Positions 5,260 to 5,985 of a stretch of 5,985 nt of DNA are shown here, piece by piece. Under the pieces are notes generated by a model, which worked only from the letters and a program-made list of their open reading frames with translations, had not been told where the DNA came from and searched no databases. This stretch comes from an uncultured Polyangiaceae bacterium. GTDB taxonomy: Bacteria; Myxococcota_A; Polyangia; Polyangiales; Houyiibacteriaceae. The translations under genes and the position numbers were made by a program. The DNA lies in assembly GCA_947258625.1 (NCBI GenBank), contig CAMYJN010000172.1, forward strand, positions 1 through 5,985, written 5' to 3'. Each line of letters starts with the position of its first letter. Positions within the stretch are counted from its first letter, which is position 1.

Positions 5260-5985
5260 TCGATGGAACCCGCTCGTTCGAGATCGAGGATTTGCCCAAG
5301 CGTGTACTCCGAGATTTCATGTTCCACTTGGCCATGGTCCATCAGCATCTGGAAGCGCCCAGCCCAGGCGTTGGCACGGTATGAAGTATACGCGAGGTAG
5401 TCGTACGCATACAGGCCCCCAAAGCAACACATGTCGAACTCGTTGAACACTTGGACCTGCGCTCGGTTTGGGTGCGTCGCCATCAGGTAGAGCTCGAGGT
5501 AGTTCGGCGTGATTCGCTCCTCGTAGTCGCCAAGGGAACCGTACAGCTCGCGCAGGTAGTGCGGCCAGGATGCAGCTACCGGATAGCTGGCATCGATGCG
5601 CACGTCGATCCCTGCCATGAGAACCGTGGTCCATCCACCACCGGAGAGCCCCATCATGAAGCGGCGGGAGTATGAATAGGTCGCCTCGGCCCAGTTGAGC
5701 GCGACGACCACCGGATCGGCAAAATACCGAAGTGGATACTCTCGTACGCTGAGCTCGATGTGCTCGGAGGTCTCAAACGGGTGCGTGTTCATTCCCCGCA
5801 TCGGCATCGAGAAGGCAAGCACCTGATAGCCCGCGTCGAGCAAAGCCAGGATCGTGTCCTCCCCCAAGTCGCGGAAGTCTCCGTCGTGCCCCTCATGATA
5901 AATCGCAAGGGCTCCGTTCCAGGAATCAGGGCGGATCAGGTAGGCAATGGAGGTGAGTTCGTCGGTCTCGACGGTGATCTGCTCG
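5256..5985 (-). CDS. Alpha/beta hydrolase (esterase-like), 5' end outside window
   Basis: The frame is open from the right edge down to the TAA at 5256-5258, giving 242 visible residues; a TTG at 5865-5867 is internal, since conserved-looking sequence continues upstream of it. Visible elements in order: a beta-strand followed by YHEGHDGDFRDLG (oxyanion-type HxGH at 30-33), FSMPMRGMN (57-65), the nucleophile elbow MMGLSGGGW with Ser114, and a late segment FNEFDMCCFGGLYAYDY. Asp184 is a candidate catalytic acid. The final DHGQVEHEIS offers His217 or His222 as the catalytic His. The fold is clear, but the closer family is not; it resembles large prolyl-oligopeptidase or acetyl-esterase-like hydrolases. 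Vicinal Cys186-Cys187 next to the presumed acid is unusual. The N-terminus, including any signal peptide, cannot be seen. Confidence 0.85.
   Translation of the reverse strand, partial: EQITVETDELTSIAYLIRPDSWNGALAIYHEGHDGDFRDLGEDTILALLDAGYQVLAFSMPMRGMNTHPFETSEHIELSVREYPLRYFADPVVVALNWAEATYSYSRRFMMGLSGGGWTTVLMAGIDVRIDASYPVAASWPHYLRELYGSLGDYEERITPNYLELYLMATHPNRAQVQVFNEFDMCCFGGLYAYDYLAYTSYRANAWAGRFQMLMDHGQVEHEISEYTLGQILDLERAGSID

Noticed and set aside
5865..5867. TTG as the start of the minus-strand hydrolase
   Set aside because: The frame continues to the right edge with fold-typical sequence, including the HxGH element, so the true start is outside the window.

Overview
The window is GC-rich with dense genes, and most third codon positions are G or C. 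The gene content suggests a Myxococcota (deltaproteobacterial) or similar environmental Gram-negative chromosome. It includes a tandem universal stress protein, a Cys-rich beta-helix lipoprotein, a signal-peptide plus two-helix protein, and esterases of the alpha/beta-hydrolase fold. The taxonomic call is inference from style and content; no rRNA or tRNA is present to anchor it.

Layout. At 1-335 (+) is the C-terminal end of a protein resembling helix-hairpin-helix (PolX-type) DNA-binding proteins. It converges, with a 7-bp overlap, on a complete PF02230-type carboxylesterase at 329-1036 (-). A 52-bp divergent gap then leads to a 192-aa polytopic membrane protein at 1089-1667 (+); a TATA-centred element in the gap may serve both genes. 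A 214-bp spacer with a perfect GC hairpin precedes a 288-aa tandem-domain universal stress protein at 1882-2748 (+).

From about 2749 to 3676 the window holds no intact gene. It contains the decayed C-terminal part of an ISNCY-type transposase (about 2884-3240), broken by at least one frameshift and an internal deletion, followed by a non-coding stretch with several small GC-rich dyads. This is the one sign of past mobile-element activity.

The right half holds a two-gene unit on the + strand: a secreted lipoprotein with a Cys-rich N-terminus, a right-handed beta-helix and a C-terminal 'choice-of-anchor Q' type motif (3677-4783), and a signal-peptide-bearing protein with two further hydrophobic segments (4753-5259). 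The second gene's GTG start and its strong Shine-Dalgarno lie inside the last codons of the first, so the two are probably translationally coupled. A partial alpha/beta hydrolase on the minus strand (5256-5985) converges on this unit with a 4-bp overlap and runs off the window.

I see no defence system, CRISPR array, RNA gene or biosynthetic cluster. The least described content is the coupled beta-helix lipoprotein/two-helix protein pair. The other genes belong to known families and look functionally unrelated to each other.
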